DNA from: Desulfobacteraceae bacterium
Lineage (GTDB): Bacteria > Desulfobacterota > DSM-4660 > Desulfatiglandales > HGW-15
DNA length: 8,637 nucleotides
Assembly (NCBI GenBank): GCA_003819975.1
Contig: RPPU01000157.1
Location: forward strand, 1-8,637
Direction: 5' to 3'
Under the pieces are notes generated by a model. It saw only the letters and a list, made by a program, of their open reading frames with translations. It did no database searches and had not been told where the DNA came from. Position 1 is the stretch's first letter, and each line of letters begins with the position of its first letter. A program made the translations under genes and the position numbers. Positions 1 to 4,699 of the stretch are shown here, one piece after another.

Positions 1-1
1 C

Positions 2-28
2 GGCGGTTTTGTCGATAGTGCGGCATGA
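2..28 (+). CDS. possible 3' end of an upstream gene (partial)
   Basis: Reading from base 2 gives GGFVDSAA followed by a TGA stop at 26-28. This stop overlaps the ATG at 25-27 as ATGA, the usual arrangement for translationally coupled genes in one operon. The permease that follows has no convincing Shine-Dalgarno sequence, which would fit coupling to an upstream gene. Only eight codons are visible, so neither product nor reality can be shown. A stop in the permease's own frame lies at 16-18. Confidence 0.25.
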   Translation, partial: GGFVDSAA

Positions 29-993
29 AAAAAATGACGACCCCTATATCCGCCGAAACAACTCCGTATCGCATATGGCATACCCACTGCCTGCTTTTGG
101 CCGTTCAAATCACCTTTGCCACTCTGCCGGTTTCGGCTAAAATAGCCTTTGGTTCTTTTTCTCCCGAAAGCATCGTCTTTCTGCGCATCGCCGGCGCCGG
201 CCTGCTTTTCGGTTTGATTTATCTGACCCGGCAATACGAACCCATCCGGCACATAAAAGATCTGGCGACTTTCGCCTTGCTGGCCATATTCGGAGTCTTG
301 GGCAACCAGTTGCTGTTTCTCAAGGGCGTATCCATGAGCACGGCCGTCAACGCCAGTTTGCTCATAGCGACTATTCCGGCTTTTACCCTGATTATTGCCG
401 CGATACTCGGCAAGGAACAGATGACCGGGATCAAGATCGGCGGCATCCTGGTGTCGTTTTTCGGCGTTTCATTGCTTTTCCCCCTTTCCGAATTTCAGTT
501 ATCAGGCCATTTTTTGGGCAACCTGTTGATTGTCATCAATGCCTTGCTTTACTCCATCTTTTTGGTAACTTCCCGGTCCATCCTGAAACGCTACCGCCCC
601 TTGACGGTCATTACTTTTGTCTTTTTATGCGGTTGCGTGGAAATGCTGCCTTTTACCCTGAAAGCGGTACTCGGAATTCCTTTTAGCCGCTTGCGGTTTC
701 AAGACTACCTGGCGCCGCTTTTCATGGTGCTGGTGGGAACGTTTATCCCTTATATCCTCAATACCATGTCCCTGCGCCAGGCCCGATCCTCCATGGTGGC
801 CATTTATACCTATCTGCAACCCTTGCTGGGGACATTGCTGGCAGTGATCATTCTCCATGAAACTTTAGGGGTGCGGTTTTTTGTCGCCGCAATCCTGATC
901 TTTGTCGGTATCAGCATGGTCAGCACCGGTCGGTTTTTTTCCGGCGCGGTTTCACGGGCATTCCCTTGTCCGAAGGAACAGAAAAATAAATAG
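25..993 (+). CDS. EamA/DMT-superfamily permease, 10 predicted membrane segments
   Basis: Inner-membrane permease of the drug/metabolite transporter superfamily, which usually exports or takes up small metabolites such as amino acids; the substrate cannot be read from sequence. At 322 aa it matches the usual length of about 300. It has two EamA repeats, roughly residues 20-153 and 164-302, each of about five hydrophobic helices. The first half carries the SLLIATIPAFTLIIAAILGKE stretch (residues 111-131) and the second the matching YTYLQPLLGTLLAVIILHE (261-279); these YLQP/L.A...L.E patterns are typical of the family. An in-frame TAG at 16-18 makes ATG 25 the furthest upstream start; ATG 34 is an alternative. 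No good ribosome binding site is present, so it may be coupled to the preceding gene. The C-terminal tail after residue 303 is polar and presumably soluble. No clear terminator follows. Confidence 0.9.
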   Translation: MKKMTTPISAETTPYRIWHTHCLLLAVQITFATLPVSAKIAFGSFSPESIVFLRIAGAGLLFGLIYLTRQYEPIRHIKDLATFALLAIFGVLGNQLLFLKGVSMSTAVNASLLIATIPAFTLIIAAILGKEQMTGIKIGGILVSFFGVSLLFPLSEFQLSGHFLGNLLIVINALLYSIFLVTSRSILKRYRPLTVITFVFLCGCVEMLPFTLKAVLGIPFSRLRFQDYLAPLFMVLVGTFIPYILNTMSLRQARSSMVAIYTYLQPLLGTLLAVIILHETLGVRFFVAAILIFVGISMVSTGRFFSGAVSRAFPCPKEQKNK

Positions 994-1111
994 TGCAAGA
1001 CCGGACCGATTGCTGTTCTGTTGAATTTTCAATGCCTTCGAGTTAAAACCAAACAAAAAATAGATTTAACCGATCCATTCCGGCCAATTTTATCTCATGA
1101 TTTATTTATTT

Positions 1112-1209
1112 TTTATGATAATTATGGCCAAAAAAGTATATATTTATCAACTTTTATGACCTTAAGAGTTATGAGTTTTATACTTTTCTTGACCAATCCA
1201 TATTTTTAA
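1112..1209 (+). repeat. ATPase leader repeat, copy 1
   Basis: These 98 nt directly upstream of the ATPase are repeated at 3344-3441, matching at 75 of 98 positions without a gap. Each copy holds two related units built on TTAYGGCCYAAAAAGTATA and TTATGRCC, followed by CTTTTCTTGACC, which supplies the -35 box of the ATPase promoter. Because it keeps its spacing to the -35, it is best read as a promoter/operator region rather than a mobile repeat. The rest of the gap 994-1111 is AT-rich and I see nothing definite in it; the 62-codon reading frame at 1021-1209 lies across this leader and looks non-coding. Confidence 0.7.
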
Positions 1210-1217
1210 TCTATGAT
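1189..1217 (+). promoter_or_regulatory. sigma-70-like promoter of the DUF4143 ATPase
   Basis: TTGACC at 1189-1194 and TATGAT at 1212-1217 each match the consensus at five of six positions and are separated by exactly 17 nt. Transcription would begin near 1224, giving a leader of about 20 nt that carries GGAGG at 1232-1236, eight nt before the TTG start at 1245. Confidence 0.7.
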
Positions 1218-1244
1218 GCCTGTAAATAAGCGGAGGTTATTTCC

Positions 1245-2543
1245 TTGAAAAGAAAAATAACTCAAAAACTGGTTGAGTGGAAAAATCAAACCAAGAACCG
1301 CTTGCCGCTGATCCTGCACGGTGCGCGGCAAGTCGGAAAGACTTTCATTTTAGAAGAGTTGGGAGCAACCCAATATAAAAACACCGTTTATATAAACTTT
1401 GAACAAACCCCTTCCTTTAAATCGGTTTTTGACGGCGATCTGGTTCCGGAGAGAATCATTCACCTGCTTGAAGTCGCCACCGATCAATCCATCGTTCCGG
1501 GGGAAACCTTAATCATCCTTGATGAGATCCAAACCTGTGAGCGGGCCTTAACCTCCTTAAAATATTTTGCAGAATCGGCCGATTCCTTTCATATAGTCGC
1601 CGCCGGCAGCTTGCTTGGCATAGCCATCCACCGTGAAAATGCCTCTTTTCCGGTCGGCAAGGTCCGGATGGAAGCCCTTTATCCCCTTGATTTTGAAGAA
1701 TATCTGTGGGCGCTGGGCAAGGAAAGCTTGGCTGAGGAAATACGCCACGCGTTCGAGGGTGATCTGCCATTGGTGGATATATTGCATGAACAGGCTTTGG
1801 ATCTGTATAAGAATTATTTGTGTACCGGCGGTATGCCCGTCGCAGTCGGCGAATACGCCGAGACTCGCAGACTTTCAGCTATTCCGCAAATACAGACCAA
1901 TATCTTGAATGCTTATGTTGCCGATATGGTCAAATATGCGACATCTTCGGAAAGCGTGAAGATCCGTAATGCTTTCGACTCCATACCGGCTCAGTTGGCC
2001 AAAGAAAACCGTAAATTCCAGTACAAGTTGCTGAAGAAAGGAGCGAGTGCCGCCCATTTCGGGGCCGCCATTGACTGGCTTTGCAGCAGCGGCGTCGTTC
2101 TCAAGTGTCGCAGAATCGAGCAAGGCAAAATGCCGCCGGCTGCCTATGTCGATTTGAATGCTTTCAAATTATACCTGTCCGACATCGGTTTGCTGCTTGC
2201 CAAATCCGGAATTCCGATCCAGACCGTTTTACTCGCTTCGGAAAACAGTCAAGATTTCCGGGGCTCACTGGCCGAGAATTATGCAGCCCAGGCTTTAACG
2301 GCCGCGGGCCATGACCTCTTTTATTGGGAATCTTCTTCCCAGGCGGAAGTGGATTTCGTTATTGTGCGCGATGAGGCTGTTATCCCCGTTGAAGTCAAAT
2401 CAGCCATGCATTCCCGCTCCAAAAGCCTGGGGGTGTATGTTGAAAGATATCAGCCGCCTTATGCGATCCGTTTATCCACGCGAAATTTCGGCTTTGAAAA
2501 CAAAATAAAATCCATCCCGCTCTATGCGGCGTTCTTGATATAG
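1245..2543 (+). CDS. AAA_14 / DUF4143 family ATPase with PD-(D/E)XK-like C-terminus
   Basis: A 432-aa cytoplasmic P-loop ATPase of the widespread AAA_14 plus DUF4143 architecture, whose cellular role is not established. Walker A is GARQVGKT at residues 26-33, Walker B LIILDEIQ at 89-96, and a sensor-like HIVAAGSLLG at 116-125. The DUF4143 part covers roughly 215-400, including YVDLNAFKLYLSDIGLLLA (301-319). Near the C-terminus E344, D370 (in AEVDFV) and E383-V-K385 (in VEVKS) form a PD-(D/E)XK-like constellation, seen in many members. The TTG start at 1245 is chosen because GGAGG lies eight nt upstream and the ORF then begins with the usual basic stretch and PLILHGARQVGKT. It is transcribed alone from its own promoter. 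A second family member, almost wholly deleted, lies at 3441-3559. A nuclease or nucleic-acid role is plausible but unproven. Confidence 0.88.
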   Translation: MKRKITQKLVEWKNQTKNRLPLILHGARQVGKTFILEELGATQYKNTVYINFEQTPSFKSVFDGDLVPERIIHLLEVATDQSIVPGETLIILDEIQTCERALTSLKYFAESADSFHIVAAGSLLGIAIHRENASFPVGKVRMEALYPLDFEEYLWALGKESLAEEIRHAFEGDLPLVDILHEQALDLYKNYLCTGGMPVAVGEYAETRRLSAIPQIQTNILNAYVADMVKYATSSESVKIRNAFDSIPAQLAKENRKFQYKLLKKGASAAHFGAAIDWLCSSGVVLKCRRIEQGKMPPAAYVDLNAFKLYLSDIGLLLAKSGIPIQTVLLASENSQDFRGSLAENYAAQALTAAGHDLFYWESSSQAEVDFVIVRDEAVIPVEVKSAMHSRSKSLGVYVERYQPPYAIRLSTRNFGFENKIKSIPLYAAFLI

Positions 2544-2565
2544 GGAAAGAATTTTTTTACCGCAG

Positions 2566-2599
2566 GACGTAATTTCAAAAGATCCTGAAATTACTCCAG
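2566..2599. repeat. 34-nt hairpin insert, absent from the second copy
   Basis: Just after the ATPase stop, copy 1 carries 34 nt that are missing at the matching point of copy 2 (after 3580). The insert contains a perfect 9-bp inverted repeat, GTAATTTCA (2569-2577) and TGAAATTAC (2586-2594), with an 8-nt loop. It is bounded by CAG at 2563-2565 and 2597-2599, where copy 2 has a single CAG. It could be a tiny palindromic insert or a slippage deletion between the CAGs. As RNA it could fold downstream of the ATPase, but no T-run follows. Confidence 0.6.
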
Positions 2600-2609
2600 A
2601 TATCCGCAT

Positions 2610-2710
2610 ATTACCGCAGATAAATTCATCGTAGAATGGAACCACGGAACAATTTTAAGCAACACAAAATTGTGTACACACGGAATACACGGAAAAAAGA
2701 TAAAATTTAT
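2610..2710. repeat. 101-nt perfect direct repeat, copy 1
   Basis: Base-for-base identical to 3591-3691. It runs from ATTACCGCAGATAAATTC through the left arm of the palindromic element to GATAAAATTTAT. It lies downstream of the intact ATPase as copy 2 lies downstream of the remnant. A nested perfect 8-bp inverted repeat, ACAATTTT (2649-2656) and AAAATTGT (2666-2673), interrupts the arm. Confidence 0.85.
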
Positions 2711-2778
2711 GGTTTTTAGCGATTTCGATATCTCGATGATCGGTTTTCCTTTCCGTGTGGTCCGTGTGTTCCGTGGTT
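2640..2778. repeat. palindromic dispersed repeat element
   Basis: The left arm begins AACCACGGAA (2640-2649) and continues CACACGGAATACACGGAAA; the right arm ends TTCCGTGTGGTCCGTG...TTCCGTGGTT (2750-2778). The arms are imperfect reverse complements around an AT-rich centre, so the element could form a long hairpin. The left arm holds a 25-nt hairpin insert (2649-2673) that has no counterpart in the right arm. I recognise the general type as a common intergenic repeat of environmental bacteria; no transposase is encoded. Confidence 0.7.
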
Positions 2779-2810
2779 TATTGTAGTATCCGACCACTTA
2801 TCGAAAGATA

Positions 2811-2890
2811 AAAAACCTCTGCGCTCCTTCGCGTCCTTTGCGGTGAAATAGTCTGTGGCCATCCCGGCCATCTGTGGTTAAAAATATTGA
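2811..2890. repeat. decayed dispersed repeat with 'cctttgcggtgaaata' core, ending in a -35-like TTGACT
   Basis: The stretch reads as repeated CTCTGCG/CTTCGCG/CTTTGCGG motifs, then GTGAAATAG, then TCTGTGG twice, and finishes TTAAAAATATTGACT. Related sequences occur at 3780-3814 and 4463-4540. The ORF6N reading frame begins immediately after its end. Together with the palindromic element this accounts for most of the gene-free gap 2544-2890. Confidence 0.55.
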
Positions 2891-2926
2891 CTGTCAAGGA
2901 AAATATACTTCATTCGAGGTCATAAA

Positions 2927-3364
2927 GTGATGTTGGATCGTGATCTTGCAGAGCTTTATGAGGTTACGACCAAGGCGCTCAAACAAGCAGTCAAGCGAAA
3001 TGCCGACCGTTTCCCGGACGATTTTATGTTTATCCTCAACCGGACCGAATTTACGAATTGGAGGTCACAATTTGTGACCTCCAATTCCGACCGAATGGGA
3101 TTGCGTCATTCTCCAATGGCTTTCACCGAGCAAGGGGTGGCTATGATCTCCAGCGTTTTGAATAGCCCGCGCGCGATTCAAGTCAATATCGCCATCATGC
3201 GTGCTTTTGTTCAGTTGCGAACGATTCTGAGCACTCATGCCGATCTAAGAAAATGTCGGCAATCAGCGCCTGATTTCGGAAGATTTATAAAAAGGATTGT
3301 CTGTAAGCCGGGCAACCCGGCTGACATGAGTATTAATTATAAATTTATGATAGTTACGGCCTAA
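2927..3364 (+). CDS. ORF6N-domain protein, truncated at both ends (probable pseudogene)
   Basis: The ORF6N domain is a DNA-binding-type domain found in phage and bacterial proteins. Diagnostic segments are [13 protein letters not shown] at the start, [14 protein letters not shown] (29-42), [11 protein letters not shown] (45-55), [17 protein letters not shown] (64-80) and [17 protein letters not shown] (89-104). The conserved lead-in [10 protein letters not shown] is still encoded in frame just upstream (2897-2926), but no ATG, GTG or TTG precedes it and a TGA closes the frame at 2888-2890; only GTG 2927 or ATG 2930 can start. GAGG at 2916-2919 is seven nt before that GTG. Family resemblance stops near residue 109 (base 3254), where a coiled-coil tail would normally follow; the remaining 36 residues look random. 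I take it as a gene whose 5' end was replaced by repeat DNA and whose 3' end was lost; a short expressed protein cannot be excluded. Confidence 0.75.
   Translation: MMLDRDLAELYEVTTKALKQAVKRNADRFPDDFMFILNRTEFTNWRSQFVTSNSDRMGLRHSPMAFTEQGVAMISSVLNSPRAIQVNIAIMRAFVQLRTILSTHADLRKCRQSAPDFGRFIKRIVCKPGNPADMSINYKFMIVTA
3055..3087. repeat. 33-nt perfect palindrome inside the ORF6N gene
   Basis: Sixteen-base arms (GAATTGGAGGTCACAA at 3055-3070 and its exact reverse complement at 3072-3087) surround a single T at 3071. It encodes the segment around WRSQFVTSN, so it sits in a conserved part of the domain rather than in spacer DNA. It could act as a cruciform or protein-binding site, or as an mRNA hairpin; the perfect symmetry is unusual for coding sequence. 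Confidence 0.75.
3302..3326. repeat. GC-rich REP-like hairpin
   Basis: TGTAAGCCGGG (3302-3312) and CCCGGCTGACA (3316-3326) form an 11-bp stem with one mismatch and a CAA loop, in otherwise AT-rich DNA after the ORF6N homology ends. No T-run follows, so an intrinsic terminator is unlikely. It resembles a small REP-type palindrome. Confidence 0.6.
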
Positions 3365-3441
3365 AAAGTATAATTTTCTTGATTTTTATGGCCCAAAAAA
3401 TCATAAAAATGAGACTTTTCTTGACCAAACCAAATTTTTAA
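3344..3441 (+). repeat. ATPase leader repeat, copy 2 (promoter half lost)
   Basis: Second copy of the 98-nt leader at 1112-1209. It retains CTTTTCTTGACC with the -35 box at 3421-3426 but ends inside the spacer: the -10 box and start codon are gone. It contains a perfect 9-bp inverted repeat, ATTTTTATG (3382-3390) and CATAAAAAT (3402-3410), with an 11-nt gap, a candidate operator of which copy 1 keeps only one half-site. Confidence 0.7.
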
Positions 3442-3559
3442 GCCTGGGGTGTATGTCGACAAGTACCGGCCGCCTTATTCGATCCGCTTATCCGCGCGAA
3501 ATTTCGGCTTTGAAAATAGGATAAAATCGATCCCGCTCTATGCGGCGTTCCTGATATAG
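3441..3559 (+). pseudogene. remnant of a second DUF4143 ATPase (last 36 codons)
   Basis: From GTG 3449 to TAG 3557-3559 the sequence encodes VYVDKYRPPYSIRLS and ends FGFENRIKSIPLYAAFLI. This aligns with the last 36 residues of the intact ATPase with six conservative changes (for example A to S, K to R). Upstream it joins the leader copy directly at 3440-3441, with only AA shared at the junction, so the -10 box, start codon and about 395 codons have been removed. One G has also been lost near 3449 relative to copy 1. The conservative nature of the changes says it was a working paralogue before the deletion. No promoter or start remains, so it is dead. Bases 3560-3590 match the post-stop region of copy 1 without its hairpin insert. 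Confidence 0.85.
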
Positions 3560-3590
3560 AGAAAGAATTTTTTACCGCAGATATCCACAG

Positions 3591-3691
3591 ATTACCGCAG
3601 ATAAATTCATCGTAGAATGGAACCACGGAACAATTTTAAGCAACACAAAATTGTGTACACACGGAATACACGGAAAAAAGATAAAATTTAT
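3591..3691. repeat. 101-nt perfect direct repeat, copy 2
   Basis: Identical to 2610-2710. Here only the left arm of the palindromic element is present; the right arm is missing and unrelated AT-rich sequence follows at 3692. Bases 3692-3779 hold nothing I recognise. Confidence 0.85.
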
Positions 3692-3779
3692 TATTTTTCA
3701 ACAAAATGCTCTATAAGCGATGTTGCTGATCCGTTTGGATGGGATAGAGATTAGCTATCTATTGCCAGAAATGAAGAAT

Positions 3780-3814
3780 AAAACTTTGTGCCTTAGCGAC
3801 TTGGTATGAAATAT
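3780..3814. repeat. direct repeat left of the toxin-antitoxin operon
   Basis: AAAACTTTGTGCCTTAGCGA and the following bases to GAAATAT match 4463-4497 at 28 of 35 aligned positions, without gaps. Both belong to the same decayed dispersed family as 2811-2850. They flank the toxin-antitoxin pair in the same orientation. Confidence 0.5.
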
Positions 3815-3821
3815 CGAAAGG

Positions 3822-4091
3822 TCATTTAAATAAATCCGAATGCTTCCCGGTACGCTCAAAAATAATATCATTGCCGTCTAATTTATAAATCAGCAGCCAA
3901 TCCGGTTCAATATGGCACTCACGGCGGCCGGAAAAAACTCCGATCAATTGGTGATCATGGTTTTTGGCGTCAAGGGCCTCTTCGGCAATCAGCTTCCGGA
4001 TGATCTCGGCCAATTTAGAACCTTCTTTGCCGCGCTTGAGCATCAAAGCGACATCTTTTTTGAAACGATTGGTCCGGATCGGGCGGCGCAT
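3822..4091 (-). CDS. yafQ: YafQ-family mRNA interferase toxin
   Basis: An 89-aa toxin of the RelE/ParE superfamily, YafQ branch. Known YafQ cleaves mRNA on the ribosome and is held inactive by its DinJ partner. The family core DHQLIGVFSGRRECHIEPDW followed by LLIYKLDG and FERTGKHSDLF is present. By alignment from memory with E. coli YafQ, the catalytic residues H50, H63, D67, H87 and F91 correspond here to H47, H60, D64, H84 and F88, all conserved at a constant offset of three, so the toxin looks active. The length equals that of the family. Its ATG shares one base with the antitoxin stop (TAATG), so the two are translated together. It has no promoter of its own, and no hairpin terminator is visible after its TGA. 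Confidence 0.93.
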   Translation of the reverse strand: MRRPIRTNRFKKDVALMLKRGKEGSKLAEIIRKLIAEEALDAKNHDHQLIGVFSGRRECHIEPDWLLIYKLDGNDIIFERTGKHSDLFK

Positions 4092-4348
4092 TAGAGGTTC
4101 AAATCCTTGATCAGTGCATCGGCATTGTCGAACCCGACAAGGTCTTGGCCTGCATCGGTATCTTTAAAAGTTTTTAGTGTGTCCTCATTGGGAATGCGGA
4201 TTTCAAAAGGCAGGCCCTGGCGCAGCTCCACTTGTTTATAAAAAAGGGTGATGGCTTCAGTGGTATTAAGGCCAAGCTTGGAAAACAGCTTTTCAACCTT
4301 GTTTTTAAGACGAGGCTCAATGCGGGCCCGGATCATTGCGGTTTTCAT
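4091..4348 (-). CDS. dinJ: RelB/DinJ-family antitoxin
   Basis: An 85-aa antitoxin that neutralises the following YafQ toxin and represses the operon. The N-terminal ribbon-helix-helix DNA-binding part is clear: TAMIRARIEPRLKNKVEKLF (residues 3-22) then GLNTTEAITLFYKQV (26-40), the signature of RelB/DinJ. RQGLPFEIRIPN (43-54) follows, and an acidic tail (residues 55-85) should wrap the toxin. AAGAGGAG at 4357-4364 lies eight nt before the ATG, a strong ribosome binding site that favours antitoxin production. Transcription should start from the minus-strand promoter at 4383-4411. The gene is full length and the pair appears intact. Assignment to DinJ rather than to another RelB-like antitoxin rests mainly on the YafQ partner. 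Confidence 0.92.
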   Translation of the reverse strand: MKTAMIRARIEPRLKNKVEKLFSKLGLNTTEAITLFYKQVELRQGLPFEIRIPNEDTLKTFKDTDAGQDLVGFDNADALIKDLNL

Positions 4349-4372
4349 GAATCGATCTCCTCTTTATTATTG

Positions 4373-4411
4373 CTGTGCCTCAATTGTGATACAGATCTAA
4401 TGCAATGTCAA
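4373..4411 (-). promoter_or_regulatory. toxin-antitoxin promoter with overlapping operator palindrome
   Basis: On the minus strand TTGACA (4406-4411) matches the -35 consensus perfectly and CACAAT (4383-4388) matches the -10 at four of six positions, with a 17-nt spacer. A 22-nt imperfect palindrome, CTGT...CAATTG...ACAG at 4373-4394 (16 of 22 positions symmetric), covers the -10. This is the expected position for autorepression by the ribbon-helix-helix antitoxin. Confidence 0.65.
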
Positions 4412-4462
4412 TTAAATTTGGTAACAGGAATCCACAGATCGGTATAGATCAAAAATAATTAA

Positions 4463-4497
4463 AAAACTTAGTGGCTTGGTGCCTTTGTGTGAAATAT
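4463..4497. repeat. direct repeat right of the toxin-antitoxin operon
   Basis: Counterpart of 3780-3814. Upstream of it, AATCCACAGATCGGTATAGATC (about 4428-4450, divergent from the ATCCACAGATTACCGCAGATA motif at 3583-3602), and downstream TCTGTGCGGTCAGAAAAGATATTGACTG, also belong to the dispersed repeat family. Most of the gap 4412-4540 is therefore decayed repeat. Confidence 0.5.
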
Positions 4498-4531
4498 GGT
4501 TTCTGGTCGTTCTGTGCGGTCAGAAAAGATA

Positions 4532-4559
4532 TTGACTGCAAAAGGCTGTTTGATATACT
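4532..4559 (+). promoter_or_regulatory. sigma-70-like promoter at a repeat end
   Basis: TTGACT (4532-4537) and TATACT (4554-4559), each five of six to consensus, are 16 nt apart. The -35 box lies in the TATTGACTG that ends the repeat family, also found at 2885-2893. A start near 4566 would precede the leader ORF at 4582 and could serve the protease gene at 4700. A second, isolated perfect TATAAT at 4655-4660 lacks a good -35. Confidence 0.6.
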
Positions 4560-4578
4560 GGCCTTCCTTTCAGGGAGG

Positions 4579-4595
4579 CTTATGTTGAACATAAG
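4579..4595. promoter_or_regulatory. palindrome over the leader-ORF start
   Basis: CTTATGTTGAACATAAG is a perfect 8-bp inverted repeat around one G. Placed about 20 nt after the -10 box, it could be an operator. As RNA the 1-nt loop is too tight for the innermost pairs, so a DNA-binding site is the likelier reading. Confidence 0.5.
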
Positions 4596-4638
4596 TACCA
4601 TCCGAATTAATCGAAAATTAAGCAGTGATTACGTGTAA
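4582..4638 (+). CDS. 18-codon leader ORF or gene-start remnant
   Basis: ATG 4582 opens MLNISTIRINRKLSSDYV and stops at TAA 4636-4638. AGGGAGG (4572-4578) is an excellent ribosome binding site three nt before the ATG, and a promoter lies 22 nt upstream. A perfect 8-bp inverted repeat, CTTATGTT-G-AACATAAG (4579-4595), covers the start codon. It could be a regulatory leader peptide for the protease gene 61 nt downstream, or the surviving start of a gene whose body was lost. I do not recognise the peptide. Confidence 0.35.
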   Translation: MLNISTIRINRKLSSDYV

Positions 4639-4699
4639 CTATTTGAATTGTCGTTATAATTTGGATATATTTAAAAAATCGTAACAACACAGGGGTCTC

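Noticed and set aside
1021..1209. 62-codon + strand frame between the permease and the ATPase
   Set aside because: It lies over the AT-rich leader and promoter that recur at 3344-3441, and its peptide resembles nothing; the 2nd copy does not keep the frame.
2560..2890. CRISPR-like array, suggested by repeated 'cacgga' and 'ctttgcg' motifs
   Set aside because: The repeats are short, uneven and degenerate with no regular spacers, and no cas gene is present.
2887..2909. TTGACT...TATACT as a promoter for the ORF6N gene
   Set aside because: The spacing is only 11 nt, too short for sigma-70, and TATACT falls within codons of the conserved ORF6N lead-in.
1245..3364. A defence system made of the ATPase and the ORF6N gene
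   Set aside because: The genes are separated by repeats, not co-transcribed, and the ORF6N gene is truncated; nothing in the sequence links them functionally.
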